A DNA stretch of 64,000 nt from an uncultured Flavobacteriaceae bacterium (GTDB lineage: Bacteria > Bacteroidota > Bacteroidia > Flavobacteriales > Flavobacteriaceae). Under the pieces are notes generated by a model. It searched no databases, had not been told where the DNA came from, and saw nothing but the letters and a program-made list of their open reading frames with translations. Position numbers and translations under genes: made by a program. Positions 63,357-64,000 of the stretch are shown in pieces; within the stretch, counting starts at the first letter, position 1, and each line of letters opens with the position of its first letter. The stretch covers positions 1 to 64,000 of the forward strand of contig CAJYAG010000002.1 in assembly GCA_913065125.1 (NCBI GenBank). Direction: 5' to 3'.

Positions 63357-64000
63357 ATGAGCTTTTTTAAAAATACTGTGCTAACCAAACGAATAGTCAT
63401 TTTTGTCTTATTTGTTATTGTTTCCCTAATTCTTTGGAACACCTATATTTTCTTCCAAAAATTTAAACAAGATGAACGCGCAAAAATGGAAATTTTTGCA
63501 ACTGCAATTAAGGAGTTAGCAACCAATCCAGATTTAAATGCAAATATTAATTTAGAAACAAAGATTTTTGAAAACATTACCAATATTCCTTTAATTCAAG
63601 TAAATGAAGACGGAACCATTAAAGATTGGCAAAATTTAGATCCTTCTAAAACAGATAATCCTACATATTTAGAAAATCAATTGGCAAAAATGAAAAAACA
63701 AAATGCGCCAATAGAAATTAAGTATTTAAATGTAACCGAATATGTCTATTATCGAGATTCTGATTTATTAGACAAACTCACCTATTATCCGATTGCTTTA
63801 ATTTTAATTTTACTCTTATTTTTAACAGTGATTTATATGTTGTTTTCTTCTAACAAAATTGCCGAACAAAATAAACTTTGGACAGGAATGGCAAAAGAAA
63901 CTGCGCATCAAATCGGAACTCCGCTATCTTCTTTATTAGGTTGGATTGCCATTTTAAAAGCAGAAAATATTAGCGAAAAATATGTTGATGAAATAGAAAA
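63357..64000 (+). CDS. Membrane sensor histidine kinase (partial, runs off right edge)
   Basis: The plus strand is open from the ATG at 63357 to the edge: 214 codons without a stop. A first membrane helix (about 11-33), a periplasmic sensor region of ~110 residues and a second helix (about 143-163) are followed by the phosphoacceptor motif AHQIGTPLSSLLGW, with the phosphorylated His at 184. The ATP-binding domain lies beyond the window. The signal is unknown; the small periplasmic domain has no named fold. Its partner regulator is not in view. Confidence 0.9.
   Translation, partial: MSFFKNTVLTKRIVIFVLFVIVSLILWNTYIFFQKFKQDERAKMEIFATAIKELATNPDLNANINLETKIFENITNIPLIQVNEDGTIKDWQNLDPSKTDNPTYLENQLAKMKKQNAPIEIKYLNVTEYVYYRDSDLLDKLTYYPIALILILLLFLTVIYMLFSSNKIAEQNKLWTGMAKETAHQIGTPLSSLLGWIAILKAENISEKYVDEIE

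Noticed and set aside
1..64000. Prophage, insertion sequence with transposase, toxin-antitoxin pair or defence island
   Set aside because: I saw no integrase, transposase, phage structural gene, restriction or CRISPR-Cas gene in the window.

Overview
The window is AT-rich DNA from a member of the Bacteroidota, almost certainly a marine Flavobacteriaceae (Polaribacter/Tenacibaculum-like). I infer this from the low GC, from many upstream matches to the Bacteroidota sigma-A -7 element TAnnTTTG with little Shine-Dalgarno signal, from the flavobacterial division-gene order with a long FtsZ tail and an inserted MraY loop, and from a SusC-like TonB-box signature. I cannot name the species from sequence alone.

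Layout. Positions 1-1031 are an accessory patch. It holds a secreted protein made of exact nine-residue repeats (running off the left edge), a tRNA-Arg gene, and a GIY-YIG nuclease ORF that reads into that tRNA and lies between the intact tRNA and a broken copy of its 5' half. Positions 1043-17105 (minus strand) are yqeY followed by a compact dcw cluster: mraZ-rsmH-ftsL-ftsI-murE-mraY-murD-ftsW-murG-murC-ftsQ-ftsA-ftsZ. Three 10-bp MraZ-type boxes stand upstream of mraZ and a terminator hairpin follows ftsZ. Positions 17240-22911 (plus) run from an alpha/beta hydrolase, engB and an RluA-type synthase to an AlkB-type alkane hydroxylase, an aldehyde dehydrogenase and a nitroreductase. Positions 22920-30952 hold a penicillin acylase, a DegT aminotransferase, galE, a CorA variant, a small basic protein behind a textbook promoter, fabD and a queuosine-precursor transporter.

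Positions 31004-35093 are an arsenosugar-type cluster: CPYC peroxidase-like protein, radical-SAM ArsS, TIGR04282-type glycosyltransferase, purine nucleoside phosphorylase and ArsM-like methyltransferase. After a stress protein and a GH113-like lipoprotein on the other strand come an FAD oxidoreductase, a membrane Fe-S protein and three glycosyltransferases (to 43815). Positions 43757-53869 contain a nitrilase, a DUF2797 protein, a GH3-family protein, a MuiA-like protein with a SusC-like insert, a polyprenyl synthase, rlmN, queA and aroA. Positions 53925-64000 contain a secreted BNR-repeat protein, a MazG-like protein, a TetR-GNAT-rsgA operon behind a palindromic operator, an aminopeptidase P, aat, a DUF3127 protein with an SSB-like tip, a flavin reductase, and the start of a sensor kinase that runs off the right edge.

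Across the window a dispersed palindrome family (core CTCGACTCCGCTCGAG and decayed forms) occurs in three intergenic spacers, one inside the dcw operon, and appears to have entered four coding frames. The points most worth a second look are the tRNA/GIY-YIG arrangement, this palindrome family, the extended arsenosugar neighbourhood, the nine-residue repeat protein, the SSB-like tip on the DUF3127 protein, and the SusC-like insert in the MuiA-like protein.
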